DNA of 64,000 nucleotides, from contig NZ_CP128362.1 of the NCBI RefSeq assembly GCF_034274695.1, positions 8,186,501-8,250,500 of the forward strand. The letters run 5' to 3'. Under the pieces are notes generated by a model, which was given only the letters and a program-made list of their open reading frames with translations, was not told the origin of the DNA and did no database searches. Source of the DNA: Chitinophaga sp. LS1 (GTDB lineage Bacteria > Bacteroidota > Bacteroidia > Chitinophagales > Chitinophagaceae). A program made the translations under genes and the position numbers. Positions 36,920-45,975 of the stretch are shown here, in pieces; the stretch's first letter is position 1, and the number at the start of each line of letters is the position of its first letter.

Positions 36920-37561
36920 ATGAGACGATTACCCGTTTATTTATTGATTGATACCTCCGGCTCTATGGGAGGCGAACCTATCGAAGCTGTAAAGAATGGC
37001 GTGCAGGTCATGATCAGTTCTCTGCGGCAAAATCCGCAAGCCATCGAAACCGCTTTTCTCAGTGTCATTACATTTGACACGACTGCACAACAACTCATTC
37101 CGCTCACTGACCTCGTGTCATTTCAAATGCCTGATATCAAGGCTGCCGGCGTGACTTCACTGGGTGAAGCCTTAAAGTTGCTCAGCCACTGCATCGATAC
37201 GGAAGTAAAGAAAACTTCTGCCGAAAGCAAAGGTGACTGGAAACCACTCGTCTTCATCATGACAGACGGTATTCCCACAGACGATAACTGGCAGGACGGA
37301 CTGAACGAATTCAAAAAACGTAAAGTAGGCAACACGATTGCTTGTGCCGCAGGCCATAGTGCAGACCCAAAAATTCTGAAACAGATCACGGAAAATGTAG
37401 TGAGCCTGGATACGGTTGATAGCGCGGGTGTGTCTAAGTTCTTTGCATGGGTGACTGCAAGTATTGGCGTCGCTTCTGTAAAACTGGAAGATGGAGGCAA
37501 AGAAGTGAGTGGCATAAATGAACTACCCGCTCCCCCTTCTGAACTGAATATTGTAACCTGA
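36920..37561 (+). CDS. TerY-type vWA domain protein 1 (213 aa)
   Basis: The whole protein is one vWA domain with no signal peptide, so it is cytoplasmic. The metal-ion-dependent adhesion site is intact: DTSGS at residues 11-15, a Thr in VTSLGEAL, and the Asp in FIMTDGIPTD. The start MRRLPVYLLIDTSGSM is the TerY signature. TerY proteins are thought to be scaffolds in Ter stress systems, working with a PP2C phosphatase and a kinase encoded in the same operon. All are present here. It is the first of three consecutive vWA genes, which share the MRRLP start and appear to have arisen by duplication. The gap to the second is 18 nt. Confidence 0.9.
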   Translation: MRRLPVYLLIDTSGSMGGEPIEAVKNGVQVMISSLRQNPQAIETAFLSVITFDTTAQQLIPLTDLVSFQMPDIKAAGVTSLGEALKLLSHCIDTEVKKTSAESKGDWKPLVFIMTDGIPTDDNWQDGLNEFKKRKVGNTIACAAGHSADPKILKQITENVVSLDTVDSAGVSKFFAWVTASIGVASVKLEDGGKEVSGINELPAPPSELNIVT

Positions 37562-37579
37562 TAAATATTTCAACAATAC

Positions 37580-38215
37580 ATGAGAAGACTACCCGTTTAT
37601 CTGTTGCTGGATACATCCGGATCTATGAACGGTGAACCCATACAGGCATTGAACAATGCATTAAGTGGTATGATCAATAACCTGCGATCAGATCCATTAG
37701 CTATGGAAACACTTTGGATCAGCATTATCACGTTCGATAAAGTTGTAAAGGAAGTATTGCCCCTGACTGATCTGCCTTCGTACAATGTACGGGAGATCAC
37801 CTGCCCCGAAAGTGGCCCTACACATACAGGACAAGCCCTTGAGTTTGTCTATGAAAAAGTAAAACAGGACCTCCGGAAAGGAACTGATACCCAAAAAGGA
37901 GACTGGCGGCCTTTGCTCTTTATATTTACTGATGGCAACCCCAACGATCTGTACCTGTACCAGGAAATGATTCCGCTGGTCAAGTCGCTGAACTTCGCCT
38001 CTATAGTAGGTTGCGCTGCAGGAAGGTTATCGAATGATGAATTCCTGAAAGAACTCTGTGATGTAGTGGTGCACCTTGATATTGCTGATAGTACGACTTT
38101 GAAAAGTTTCTTTAAATGGGTGTCAGAGACCATTGAGCATGGAAATAAAAGTATGGGTACTACAGATACCATCGACCTGCCACCACCACCGGATGAGATT
38201 CATTTTGTCATTTAA
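37580..38215 (+). CDS. TerY-type vWA domain protein 2 (211 aa)
   Basis: Second of three paralogues, with the start MRRLPVYLLLDTSGSMNGEP. The MIDAS residues are DTSGS (11-15), the Thr in PTHTGQAL, and the Asp in FIFTDGNPND. The C-terminus ends in a Pro-rich tail (LPPPPDEIHFVI), much like that of paralogue 1 (LPAPPSELNIV), which suggests a shared docking peptide. It is cytoplasmic and has no extra domain. It is separated by 9 nt from paralogue 3. The middle region diverges from paralogue 1 and the two are not recent copies, so they may bind different partners. Confidence 0.9.
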   Translation: MRRLPVYLLLDTSGSMNGEPIQALNNALSGMINNLRSDPLAMETLWISIITFDKVVKEVLPLTDLPSYNVREITCPESGPTHTGQALEFVYEKVKQDLRKGTDTQKGDWRPLLFIFTDGNPNDLYLYQEMIPLVKSLNFASIVGCAAGRLSNDEFLKELCDVVVHLDIADSTTLKSFFKWVSETIEHGNKSMGTTDTIDLPPPPDEIHFVI

Positions 38216-38224
38216 ATTGATCGT

Positions 38225-39283
38225 ATGAGAAGACTACCCATATTTTTCCTGATTGATGTATCTGAATCAATGGTAGGAGAACCTATTTCACAAGTGGAAG
38301 AAGGGATCTCTACTATCATCCAGGCATTAAAAACGGATCCAACTGCGATCGAAACAGTATGGATCTCTATTATCGCATTTGCAGGCAAAGCGAAAACCAT
38401 CCTTCCTTTGCAGGATATCATCAGTTTCTATCCACCTAAGTATCCCATTGGCAGCGGTACGTCGTTATGTAATGGCCTGCGACACCTGATGAACGAGCTG
38501 GATAGTAATATAAAGAAAACTACCGCTACTTCTAAAGGTGACTGGAAACCCATTATATTCTTATTCACTGATGGCGTTCCTACTGACAATACCGATCCTA
38601 TCATTGCTGAATGGAAACAAAGATGGCAGCGGCGGGTGAACCTCGTAGCAGTATCTTTTGGTAGTGAAGCGAACGCAGGCATCTTAGCACAATTAACAGC
38701 GCATGTATTGTTCTTTAAAAACACGAACATCGATTCTTACAAATACTTCTTTAAGTGGGTCACTGCATCTATTACCACCAGTAGTGTGAATATTGAAAAT
38801 AATGGATCAGGACTGGAACTGGAAAAAACAGACAACGACTGGCTGTCGAAGATCGACATCTCTAAAAGTGCACCTGTCGCACAAATGGTAGATGATAACT
38901 ATGTAGTTTTATTAGCAAAGTGCCAGCAATCCAGCCGTCATTATCTTATCAAATACAGGAAAAGTATTGGTAATAATATCTGGGGAGGCATGAACCTCGA
39001 AACCCGTTCTTATCTACAGGTAGGAGCTTTCCCACTGAAGGATGATTATTTTGAACTATCTGATTCCTCATCAGATAATCATAAGATCAATACTGCCGAA
39101 TTGGTAGGCGCACCTACCTGCCCTTGTTGCAGTAACCAGTTTGCACTGGCACAGTGTAGTTGTGGAAAGATCCATTGTATTGGATATGAGGAAACGAATA
39201 CCTGTCCATGGTGTGGCAAGACATCCAGGTATGTGGTGGCAGAAGAGGGTGGAGGATTTGATGTAAACCGTACACGGGGCTAG
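38225..39283 (+). CDS. TerY-type vWA protein 3 with C-terminal zinc-binding TerY-C domain (352 aa)
   Basis: Residues 1-~200 are a vWA domain with MIDAS residues DVSES (11-15), the Thr in GSGTSLCNGL and the Asp in FLFTDGVPTD. After a linker and a beta-rich segment comes a Cys-rich C-terminus (TCPCCSNQFALAQCSCGKIH, then NTCPWCGKTSRY), which fits the TerY-C metal-binding domain. The Cys pairs would hold one or two zinc ions. It is the longest of the three paralogues. The stop at 39283 is 3 nt from the phosphatase start, so translation is probably coupled. In known TerY-phosphorylation triads the vWA protein partners with a PP2C phosphatase and a kinase, the next two genes here. Confidence 0.92.
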   Translation: MRRLPIFFLIDVSESMVGEPISQVEEGISTIIQALKTDPTAIETVWISIIAFAGKAKTILPLQDIISFYPPKYPIGSGTSLCNGLRHLMNELDSNIKKTTATSKGDWKPIIFLFTDGVPTDNTDPIIAEWKQRWQRRVNLVAVSFGSEANAGILAQLTAHVLFFKNTNIDSYKYFFKWVTASITTSSVNIENNGSGLELEKTDNDWLSKIDISKSAPVAQMVDDNYVVLLAKCQQSSRHYLIKYRKSIGNNIWGGMNLETRSYLQVGAFPLKDDYFELSDSSSDNHKINTAELVGAPTCPCCSNQFALAQCSCGKIHCIGYEETNTCPWCGKTSRYVVAEEGGGFDVNRTRG

Positions 39284-39286
39284 CTT

Positions 39287-40543
39287 ATGGAACATACGAT
39301 TAAAAACAGGATTAACGATATTATAGCAGCACATATCAGTATTCCAAATGGGAGTGTGAATAAACCGTATAAGGCAGAAGTGAGTTTTGAAAAATGGAAT
39401 ATGGCAGATATTGTCTATGCTGAATGGAAAGGATTGGAGGAGATTGGATTGGTGTATCACAAAGAGCAGGCAACAATAGCAGGTACGCCGACTGTAAGCG
39501 GGGATCATAAAATTCAGCTTCTATTTAGTCTGGAAGGGGCACCTGTAAATGTCAAGGTGTTTAACCTGATTATAAACCCCGATCCGAGGAGCTTATGGAA
39601 AGATATACCGGGTGATGTGAATGATCCTTACTGGAAAGAAGATAATGTGATGGCGGCTGCTCAATTAGGCGATAAGCAAATGGTCGTTTCATCCAAAAGA
39701 GGTAGATCGCATAAGAATGTCGGTACTTTCAGAGATGATGATTTTGCTTATTATTCTTCTGATAAAAAAGGTTGGTCTGTAGTCGCTGTAGCCGATGGCG
39801 CAGGGAGTAGCCTGTTTTCAAGAAAAGGAGCTCAGATTGCCTGTAATGCAACGATTAATTATTTCCAACAATTTTTTGAAGAAAGCAAAGAAAAAGAAAT
39901 AGAGGAAACTGATCATTCAGCTATTGAATCGCTCACTGTTGTTGCGAAGAAACATATGTACCAGGCAGTGAAGTATGTATATGAACAAATAAAAGCAGAA
40001 GCGGAAAAACATTCAGAACTAAATCCCACCTTATTCAATAACAAGAACAAATCAATACTTGAATACTACCATACCACTTTAATCTTTGTAGTGTTTAAAA
40101 AGTTTGATTTTGGCTATTTGATCTTATCTTTTGGTATAGGCGATTGCCCTATCATTTTATTACAGGAAGATAAAGTGCAACTATTGAACCAGCTGGATGT
40201 AGGAGAATTTGGTGGAGGTACCAGATTTATTACCCAACCAGAAATATTCCATTCAAAAGAGATCCCCATGGGATCCAGGTTCAACGTCACTATAGCACCC
40301 GATTTCTCTTATTTATTCTTAATGACCGATGGCATCTACGATCCTAAATTTGAAGTAGAAGCCAACCTGCAAAACCTTGCTCTCTGGAAGAAATTCATGG
40401 AAGATTTAAATGGCGATAATGAAGAAAAAGTAATAGTGGATTTTAAACAACCTGCCATTGAAGTTGCTACTCAATTATCAACATGGATGGACTTTTGGAG
40501 CACCGGTAATCATGATGACCGAACATTGGCAATAATATATTAG
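39287..40543 (+). CDS. PP2C-family protein phosphatase of the TerY triad (418 aa)
   Basis: Residues ~1-110 form an N-terminal Ig-like or docking domain (AEWKGLEEIGLVY, TIAGTPTVSGDHKIQLLFSL). The PP2C domain follows, with metal-binding Asp in AVADGAGSSLFSRKGAQIA, then LSFGIGDCPIILL, FLMTDGIYDPKF and the final STGNHDDRTLAIIY. These are the PP2C_2 motifs needed for Mn/Mg-dependent Ser/Thr dephosphorylation. There is no membrane segment, so it is cytoplasmic. It lies 3 nt after the third vWA gene and 3 nt before the kinase gene. It would oppose the kinase in a phosphorylation switch acting on the vWA or TerD-type proteins. Confidence 0.93.
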   Translation: MEHTIKNRINDIIAAHISIPNGSVNKPYKAEVSFEKWNMADIVYAEWKGLEEIGLVYHKEQATIAGTPTVSGDHKIQLLFSLEGAPVNVKVFNLIINPDPRSLWKDIPGDVNDPYWKEDNVMAAAQLGDKQMVVSSKRGRSHKNVGTFRDDDFAYYSSDKKGWSVVAVADGAGSSLFSRKGAQIACNATINYFQQFFEESKEKEIEETDHSAIESLTVVAKKHMYQAVKYVYEQIKAEAEKHSELNPTLFNNKNKSILEYYHTTLIFVVFKKFDFGYLILSFGIGDCPIILLQEDKVQLLNQLDVGEFGGGTRFITQPEIFHSKEIPMGSRFNVTIAPDFSYLFLMTDGIYDPKFEVEANLQNLALWKKFMEDLNGDNEEKVIVDFKQPAIEVATQLSTWMDFWSTGNHDDRTLAIIY

Positions 40544-40546
40544 GCT

Positions 40547-42073
40547 ATGACTGTAAAAGTTGTGAATTCGATAATAAATCCCGGAATGACTTATCAATAC
40601 ATCGATAATGGCGAACCGTTAAGAGGTGGAATGAAAGATGTATATTTCAGTCCGGACAGATCGTATGTAGTCGCTATTTACAGAACGGATCCTGATTATA
40701 ATTCCAAAGAACGGCTTAGAAAGATCGTTACCCAATACTTCGATAGTTTCTTTAATAAGGAAGGAGGTAGCTATTACAAAGAGCTATACAGTTGGCCGGT
40801 AGATGTAGTAGAAGTGGATAAAAAAACCGGCATCATCGTACCTTGTTATAATAGCAACTTCTTTTTCAAAAAAGGATATGCTAATAATGATCTCTTAAAA
40901 GGAAAGGAAAAAGAAGGTAAATGGTTTGCCAGTGCCCGATTCCGGTCTCCCAGGTCAAAAACAAAACTGGATGATTCAGAATTAGGTGATTGGTTAAGTT
41001 ATTTTCAGGTAGGTGTCAATATCGCCAGAGGGGTGAAGCGGTTACATGCCGCAGGACTCGCACACTCTGACTTATCTTACAAAAATGTACTGATAGATCC
41101 CGTCAGTAAAACAGCGGCCATTATTGATATTGATGGGCTAGTGGTACCTAACCTCTACCCTCCTGATGTACTGGGTACAGCAGACTTTATCGCCCCTGAG
41201 GTAATGGCCACTAAAAACCTTGGCAAAAAAGATCCTGACAAAAAACTCCCGAATCGTTTAACTGATCTCCATGCATTAGCGGTATTGATCTACATGTACC
41301 TCTTTTACAGGCATCCTTTACGTGGTGGTAATTACTTTGGCCAGATTGAATCAGAGCAGGAAGAAGAGCTGTTGATGGGCGGGAAAGCCCTGTTTATTGA
41401 ACACCCTACCGACAGCAGTAACCGGAACTTTACACGGGAGTATGGTGATAACATGGCGATCTACTACCCATGGACAGATCTGAATAAAACACCCTATACC
41501 ATTGCAGGTCCTTACCTGAAAGAATTATTTGATCAGGCATTCATCAAAGGGCTTCATGATCCTGTACAGCGGCCTACTGCCGATGCATGGGAACAGGCTT
41601 TGATCAAGACGAATGACCTGAAGTTAAAATGTGCAAATCCTGCCTGCAATCAGAAATGGTTTATCTATAACAACACCAAACAAACCTATTGCCCTTTTTG
41701 CGGCACGCAATACAATGCAAGCATACCAGTACTGGACCTGTATTACCAGTTCAAACCTACTGTATGGAAACCTGATAATTTAAGGCTTGTCATTTACCAT
41801 CATGCAACCTTACATTACTGGCATGTAAACAGGAACATCCTGAGAAATGAACGGTTGGGCAATAACCTGAAAGAAAGAGTGGGGTATTTTTCTTATCACA
41901 ATGGCCAATGGCTGTTTGTGAATGAAAAACTGACAAGTGCAAGGGATATAACCAGAGGTGCGGATATTGAAATTGGGGCGCCGGTGGTATTGGAAGATGG
42001 GATAAAGTTGCTATTGTCGAAGGAGGAAGGAGGCCGGTTAGTCACCATCATCTTCGCAAATAAAACGGAGTAG
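40547..42073 (+). CDS. Protein kinase with C-terminal zinc ribbon, TerY triad (508 aa)
   Basis: The kinase domain spans residues ~15-350. The glycine-rich loop is LRGGMKDVYF, the catalytic loop is HSDLSYKNVL (Asp and Asn kept, Arg of HRD replaced by Ser), and the metal-binding motif is DIDG in place of DFG. APE reads APE (FIAPEVMAT). The beta3 strand reads VVAIYRTD, so the usual VAIK lysine is not in its normal place. Residues ~363-388 are a zinc ribbon (CANPACNQKW ... YCPFCGTQY). An FHA-like or beta domain forms the end. It is cytoplasmic and the last gene of the operon, and its TAG stop lies inside the terminator stem. It would phosphorylate partners in the Ter-type system. Confidence 0.88.
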   Translation: MTVKVVNSIINPGMTYQYIDNGEPLRGGMKDVYFSPDRSYVVAIYRTDPDYNSKERLRKIVTQYFDSFFNKEGGSYYKELYSWPVDVVEVDKKTGIIVPCYNSNFFFKKGYANNDLLKGKEKEGKWFASARFRSPRSKTKLDDSELGDWLSYFQVGVNIARGVKRLHAAGLAHSDLSYKNVLIDPVSKTAAIIDIDGLVVPNLYPPDVLGTADFIAPEVMATKNLGKKDPDKKLPNRLTDLHALAVLIYMYLFYRHPLRGGNYFGQIESEQEEELLMGGKALFIEHPTDSSNRNFTREYGDNMAIYYPWTDLNKTPYTIAGPYLKELFDQAFIKGLHDPVQRPTADAWEQALIKTNDLKLKCANPACNQKWFIYNNTKQTYCPFCGTQYNASIPVLDLYYQFKPTVWKPDNLRLVIYHHATLHYWHVNRNILRNERLGNNLKERVGYFSYHNGQWLFVNEKLTSARDITRGADIEIGAPVVLEDGIKLLLSKEEGGRLVTIIFANKTE

Positions 42074-42095
42074 CTTTGGCAGCTACTCCGTTTTT
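42062..42095. terminator. Bidirectional terminator after the kinase gene
   Basis: A 10-bp stem CGGAGTAGCT/AGCTACTCCG with a 5-nt loop is extended by A-T pairs. It is followed by TTTTT on the plus strand and TTTTATTT on the minus strand. It serves the kinase gene and the convergent 42120-44537 gene, and it includes the kinase stop codon. Confidence 0.85.
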
Positions 42096-42119
42096 AATTT
42101 CCTGTAAATGACTCCCCCT

Positions 42120-44537
42120 CTACTTCACATCCGGACAATTCGTTACCGCCTCCGCATACACCTCCGTACCCCCATACTTTTTCTTCAACACATCCAGGTA
42201 AGTAGAATGATACGGCCCCTCCCTCTCATATTTATAAATCGTTCCTGACCAATTTTGTCTTTTTATCACATAGGCATTTCTATCTTTATCACACACACTC
42301 ATCATCAACAACACTTTTGCACATAGCTCTTTCTGACTCCCTCCATACACCAATGCCTTCCGATACATATTCATCGCCGCCTCACACCTGTAATACGCAG
42401 CCTGATACCTTCTGTTCAAAGCACTATGCTCATACTCATCCCACCCTATATTATAATAGTACCCGGTATGCTCGCCCTTTCCATAATTCGCCAGCATCCA
42501 GCCACGACCACCGTAAGAAAGATTATACAATACATTGCCCATCTTATAATACAACGCCGCATTCTGCGGGAACTGTTTTAAACTATCGCTCAATGCCACA
42601 ATATCACGCAGTATGCCCCGTTTATCTGCAAAAGGATACGCATCATTCTTCAGCGTCTCACCCGGTACCAGAAAATCTGCACTACCAATATATTTATCCG
42701 GCAGATAGCCACTATATGCATAATTGTCTCTCCAGAAATAAGCATCCATCTCCTCCGCTACGCCCAATGCCTCTTTGAATCGTTGCTGCCTTACGAGCAG
42801 AGAGAGTTTTACATCCTTGTAAAAATCATCCGGAGACCACACTCCTGGTGAAATGAATTTTTCGAAAGCAGTTTTATGTTTTGCATGCTTAAACTGTATC
42901 AGTCGATCAATATCCGCTGGTGTACCATACTGGTCGAAATAAGCAATTTTATGATAACTGATTTGCGTGGTATCATCCTCATAATTAGATCCATAATATC
43001 CATTTACCAAAATATTGGCCTTTTCGAATAAAAGCCCTGCTGTAATAGCATCCTTCTGCTTTTGATATTGCTGACTCATCATCAGCAACAACAAAGGCAG
43101 TGATCTATCCTCTGCATTCTCATCATAATTATTAGGGTCAGGAAAAGTAGCTCCCAATGCCATCAGTTCTTTCACCTGCTTACTGAGATCTGCCTTTACT
43201 GCACTACTACTGATATCAGCCGCATGCATGATCGCTATCAATTGTTCTGTGATCCACTGACGGCGGTAAAAACTATTTTTACGGGGATGAATATCATTCA
43301 GATAGTCTATCGCTTTTGCGTACTCACCATCCATATTATACAGGTGCGCAATCGCCAGCGCATACACCACATGGTTACTATCAGACTTTGACAAAATGCT
43401 TTCCAGGTAACTCCGCACTGTACGCATGTAAGCCTGATCTTTCAGCAGGTTCTTCTTTGCATAATAATCATAAGTGGTATCCGGCATATCGCTGTTATAA
43501 AATCGCTTTACATCATACTCATTCAACTTCACACTTGAATTAAAACCCAATACTGTCGGACTCATAATCCAGTCTTCCAGCTTATTCACCTCCCTTACCA
43601 CCAGCATCGGCAAATATTGGTATTGAGGCGCCACCCGGTGGAGTGACTGGATAATAGAAAGCCCTCGCCCGGGTTGCTTCAGTCCCTTAATAAACCAGGC
43701 CACCGGTATTTTTGGATACTGCTGCAACAAGGTATCCAGATCCTTGCTGGCAAGCGTATTGTAGATATATGTCTTCTTCTCTTCACTCCTTTCAAAAGTT
43801 TCACAGAGCAATTTCGTACTCGTTACTTTATCCTGCTTACATAGCGCATAATATAACAATCCCCAATCTGCCACAATCGTTTTATGCCCTTTCAGATAAG
43901 TGTCGTATAAACCGGGTAGCGAATCCCAATTTCCCCCTCCGTAATAATTTAGTTTTACCAGCTGAAATGCATACCGCTCCTTCAGAAAAGGATTCGTTGT
44001 TTTGGCAAATGCCAACTTTCCCAGCCTGAGCAGCACCTTTGTTTGCTCCTGCCCTCCATTGTCATTGCCCGTTTGCCACGGATCGTATTCGCCAAACTGG
44101 TTAAACTCTACCTGTTTTGCAAAAGCCATATAATCCAGCATTGGCTTATTGGCTGGTTGTAGCAAAGCATGTAAAAAAGAATTGTCTTTTATATGATCCC
44201 ATTTCGCATGCCGGTAGGCATACAAAAATTCATCGGGCTCCATGCCGTACTGTATATTGTAAATATCAGGAATGGTGCCGCCTACCTGTTGCTGCCACTC
44301 CCTGCAATTGCGCTGATAATCCTTTTTCTGCGGGTCGCTGTCCTTCAGCACACTCATGTGAATGTTATACCTGAGATCCGATAACCCGGGAGCGCGGGAT
44401 AACTCCGGTTGAAAAAGCACAAAGCGGTAATCGTCACTGAAATAATCAGGACCACAACTCCATGTACGCATCCAGGGTAAAAACAACAGTAGCAGGATAC
44501 TAATAATCTGCAAAAGTCTCTTGTATGATGTTTTCAT
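42120..44537 (-). CDS. Large exported protein with helical repeats, unknown function (805 aa)
   Basis: The start is ATG at 44537 (a TTG three codons upstream is less likely). The signal peptide is MKTSYKRLLQIISILLLLFLP, ending before SCGPDYFSDDYRF. The body is rich in TPR-like helices (VYALAIAHLYNMDGEYAKAI, QFPQNAALYYKMGNVLYNL) with Tyr-rich loops, and the C-terminal part keeps pairing 'KALVYGGSQKELCAKVLLM'. No enzymatic motif was recognised. The start overlaps the end of the lipoprotein gene (44500) by 38 nt, so the two are translated together. I infer a periplasmic or surface-associated scaffold. The Cys-Gly-Pro-Asp after the signal is shared by a Bacteroidota family that I cannot name. Confidence 0.75.
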   Translation of the reverse strand: MKTSYKRLLQIISILLLLFLPWMRTWSCGPDYFSDDYRFVLFQPELSRAPGLSDLRYNIHMSVLKDSDPQKKDYQRNCREWQQQVGGTIPDIYNIQYGMEPDEFLYAYRHAKWDHIKDNSFLHALLQPANKPMLDYMAFAKQVEFNQFGEYDPWQTGNDNGGQEQTKVLLRLGKLAFAKTTNPFLKERYAFQLVKLNYYGGGNWDSLPGLYDTYLKGHKTIVADWGLLYYALCKQDKVTSTKLLCETFERSEEKKTYIYNTLASKDLDTLLQQYPKIPVAWFIKGLKQPGRGLSIIQSLHRVAPQYQYLPMLVVREVNKLEDWIMSPTVLGFNSSVKLNEYDVKRFYNSDMPDTTYDYYAKKNLLKDQAYMRTVRSYLESILSKSDSNHVVYALAIAHLYNMDGEYAKAIDYLNDIHPRKNSFYRRQWITEQLIAIMHAADISSSAVKADLSKQVKELMALGATFPDPNNYDENAEDRSLPLLLLMMSQQYQKQKDAITAGLLFEKANILVNGYYGSNYEDDTTQISYHKIAYFDQYGTPADIDRLIQFKHAKHKTAFEKFISPGVWSPDDFYKDVKLSLLVRQQRFKEALGVAEEMDAYFWRDNYAYSGYLPDKYIGSADFLVPGETLKNDAYPFADKRGILRDIVALSDSLKQFPQNAALYYKMGNVLYNLSYGGRGWMLANYGKGEHTGYYYNIGWDEYEHSALNRRYQAAYYRCEAAMNMYRKALVYGGSQKELCAKVLLMMSVCDKDRNAYVIKRQNWSGTIYKYEREGPYHSTYLDVLKKKYGGTEVYAEAVTNCPDVK

Positions 44538-45570
44538 ATGCAGCAATTAAAGTGGGGTCCCAGTGATAAAATGTAACATGCCGGTATTCAGGAACTTTTT
44601 TCATAGCCAGGTCAATGGCGGATTTCAAGGTGGCGGAGTCAGGGTATTCACGGCGTACCCGGTCTCCTTCTCTATAAAAACGACCATCCAGCACAGTATC
44701 CCTGCTAATTATATTATTTGAATTGATCAAACCGGCACCTGCCAGTTCACTCCCGTCATGAATGATCCCTTTAAATTTGCCTCCCCTAAACCAGGCATAC
44801 CAGCCAAAAACGGGGAAAGATACATCCAGCGGCAATGGGTAATGGGTGCCAGACAGGTAAGAGTTGAGCACTTTTTCATCAAAGACCGAATTGGCAGTCG
44901 CCATTTGGTCAATGCGGTCCATATTATAACACATCAGCATCCCCCTGTCGATGGGCGGAATTCCCATTTTACGGTAGTATTTATAAGGATACAGGCGAAT
45001 GGTAGCCGATAGCTCCCTGTCCTTATTGAGAGCCTTAAAAGTCCTTAGAAAGTGAAAGTATTTATCCTTTGTAGACGGGGCCCAGTCGCAGTCAATCTGC
45101 ACTTCTTTGTGCAGAGGGGCACGTTTGGCTTTGATTTTAGCCTTCTCCTCCTGCCAGTTCATCCCTTCTTTGTACTCCAAACCGGCGGCCCTCTCCTCGA
45201 ACTGATCCGTCATGGCATTGACCTTGTCGGTAATTTTCCCGGCCAGCCATTCACAGCTATCGGCTGCCAGCTGTTCAAATGTGCGGTTGGTAATGAAGAC
45301 CACCGGGCAATAGGACCCTTTGACCAGGAATGCATTATTTGAATAGTGATAACGGGAACCTTTGGGAATAGGCATGTCCAGCGATTCACTCCAATCCACA
45401 TCGAAATAGTGGATATAGAAATGATCTACATGTAATTGACTGATGAGTGCAGTATCGACGCCAGAGAAAGACTGGTCATCAAATTTCCAGTAATAAAAAG
45501 CATGAGAATGCTGTTTGGGATGATGATGACAACCCAGCAAAAAAGGTAACAACAAAATGAGGTAACGCAT
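44500..45570 (-). CDS. Lipoprotein with a possible TIM-barrel glycosidase-like fold (356 aa)
   Basis: The N-terminus MRYLILLLPFLLGCHHHPKQ has a lipobox with Cys14. Inside, 'VQIDCDWAPSTKDKYFHFLR', 'LSATIRLYPYKYYRK', 'RGMLMCYNMDRID' and 'LPLDVSFPVFGWYAWFRGG' look like beta strands of a TIM barrel. The DCDW and MCYNM motifs remind me of GH18-like or related barrels, but the classical DxxDxDxE is absent. Function is therefore uncertain. It is followed, with a 38-nt overlap, by the large exported helical-repeat gene. A weak TACCTTTA/TTG promoter lies upstream (45588-45614). I see no T9SS signal. Confidence 0.72.
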   Translation of the reverse strand: MRYLILLLPFLLGCHHHPKQHSHAFYYWKFDDQSFSGVDTALISQLHVDHFYIHYFDVDWSESLDMPIPKGSRYHYSNNAFLVKGSYCPVVFITNRTFEQLAADSCEWLAGKITDKVNAMTDQFEERAAGLEYKEGMNWQEEKAKIKAKRAPLHKEVQIDCDWAPSTKDKYFHFLRTFKALNKDRELSATIRLYPYKYYRKMGIPPIDRGMLMCYNMDRIDQMATANSVFDEKVLNSYLSGTHYPLPLDVSFPVFGWYAWFRGGKFKGIIHDGSELAGAGLINSNNIISRDTVLDGRFYREGDRVRREYPDSATLKSAIDLAMKKVPEYRHVTFYHWDPTLIAAYENIIQETFADY

Positions 45571-45587
45571 GAACAGGAATTGCTCTC

Positions 45588-45614
45588 TAAAGGTAGAATT
45601 CCCTTCGATATCAA
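45588..45614 (-). promoter_or_regulatory. Weak candidate promoter for the lipoprotein/helical-repeat pair
   Basis: The minus strand has TACCTTTA (one mismatch to TAnnTTTG) at 45595-45588, with TTG at 45614-45612, a 16-nt gap. It is marginal on both points. Confidence 0.28.
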
Positions 45615-45649
45615 TGGTGGGTATAATTCAAATTCACACAAAATGGTGA

Positions 45650-45925
45650 CTACTTCATCCTGTTAAGGCCATTCATCACCCCGGCAATGTCCTTCATTAC
45701 CCTCCTTGTCTTATCTGCATTCCCTTCCGACTCCGCAAAGGAGGTCTTCAGCACCAGCAGACTGTCCATTATGCTTGCGGAACAGTTGCCGTACTTACCG
45801 AGGATGGTAAATACCTCCTCCAACTGAGGAGCCGCATAGCTATGAATCTTGAATGTATATGGCGGATCAAGAAAGTATAATTTGATCTCCGCCATCCGCA
45901 CAGTATCCGTATTATTCATTTTCAT
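45650..45925 (-). CDS. Small cytoplasmic protein of unknown function (~91 aa)
   Basis: The frame could open at TTG (45940), but ATG at 45925 or 45919 is more likely. TACCTTTG at 45937-45930, a full -7 match, lies just upstream and would place the transcript start right at these ATGs, giving a nearly leaderless message. The product (MKMNNTDTVRMAEIKLYFLD ... GNADKTRRVMKDIAGVMNGL) has no signal peptide or TM segment and looks like a mixed alpha/beta domain. I recognise no family. Confidence 0.55.
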   Translation of the reverse strand: MKMNNTDTVRMAEIKLYFLDPPYTFKIHSYAAPQLEEVFTILGKYGNCSASIMDSLLVLKTSFAESEGNADKTRRVMKDIAGVMNGLNRMK

Positions 45926-45929
45926 ACTG

Positions 45930-45937
45930 CAAAGGTA
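45930..45937 (-). promoter_or_regulatory. -7 element next to the small-gene start
   Basis: TACCTTTG on the minus strand is a full TAnnTTTG match. No -33 TTTG is seen at the standard spacing, because the terminator of the upstream gene occupies that position. Confidence 0.4.
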
Positions 45938-45940
45938 CAA

Positions 45941-45975
45941 ATAAAAAAACTGGCAGGGAATGATCCTGCCAGTTT
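45941..45975 (-). terminator. Terminator of the glycolipid-binding-domain gene
   Basis: An 11-bp stem AAACTGGCAGG/CCTGCCAGTTT with a 7-nt loop is followed on the minus strand by a T tract (TTTTTTTAT). It lies ~135 nt after the stop of the gene at 46111. Confidence 0.85.
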
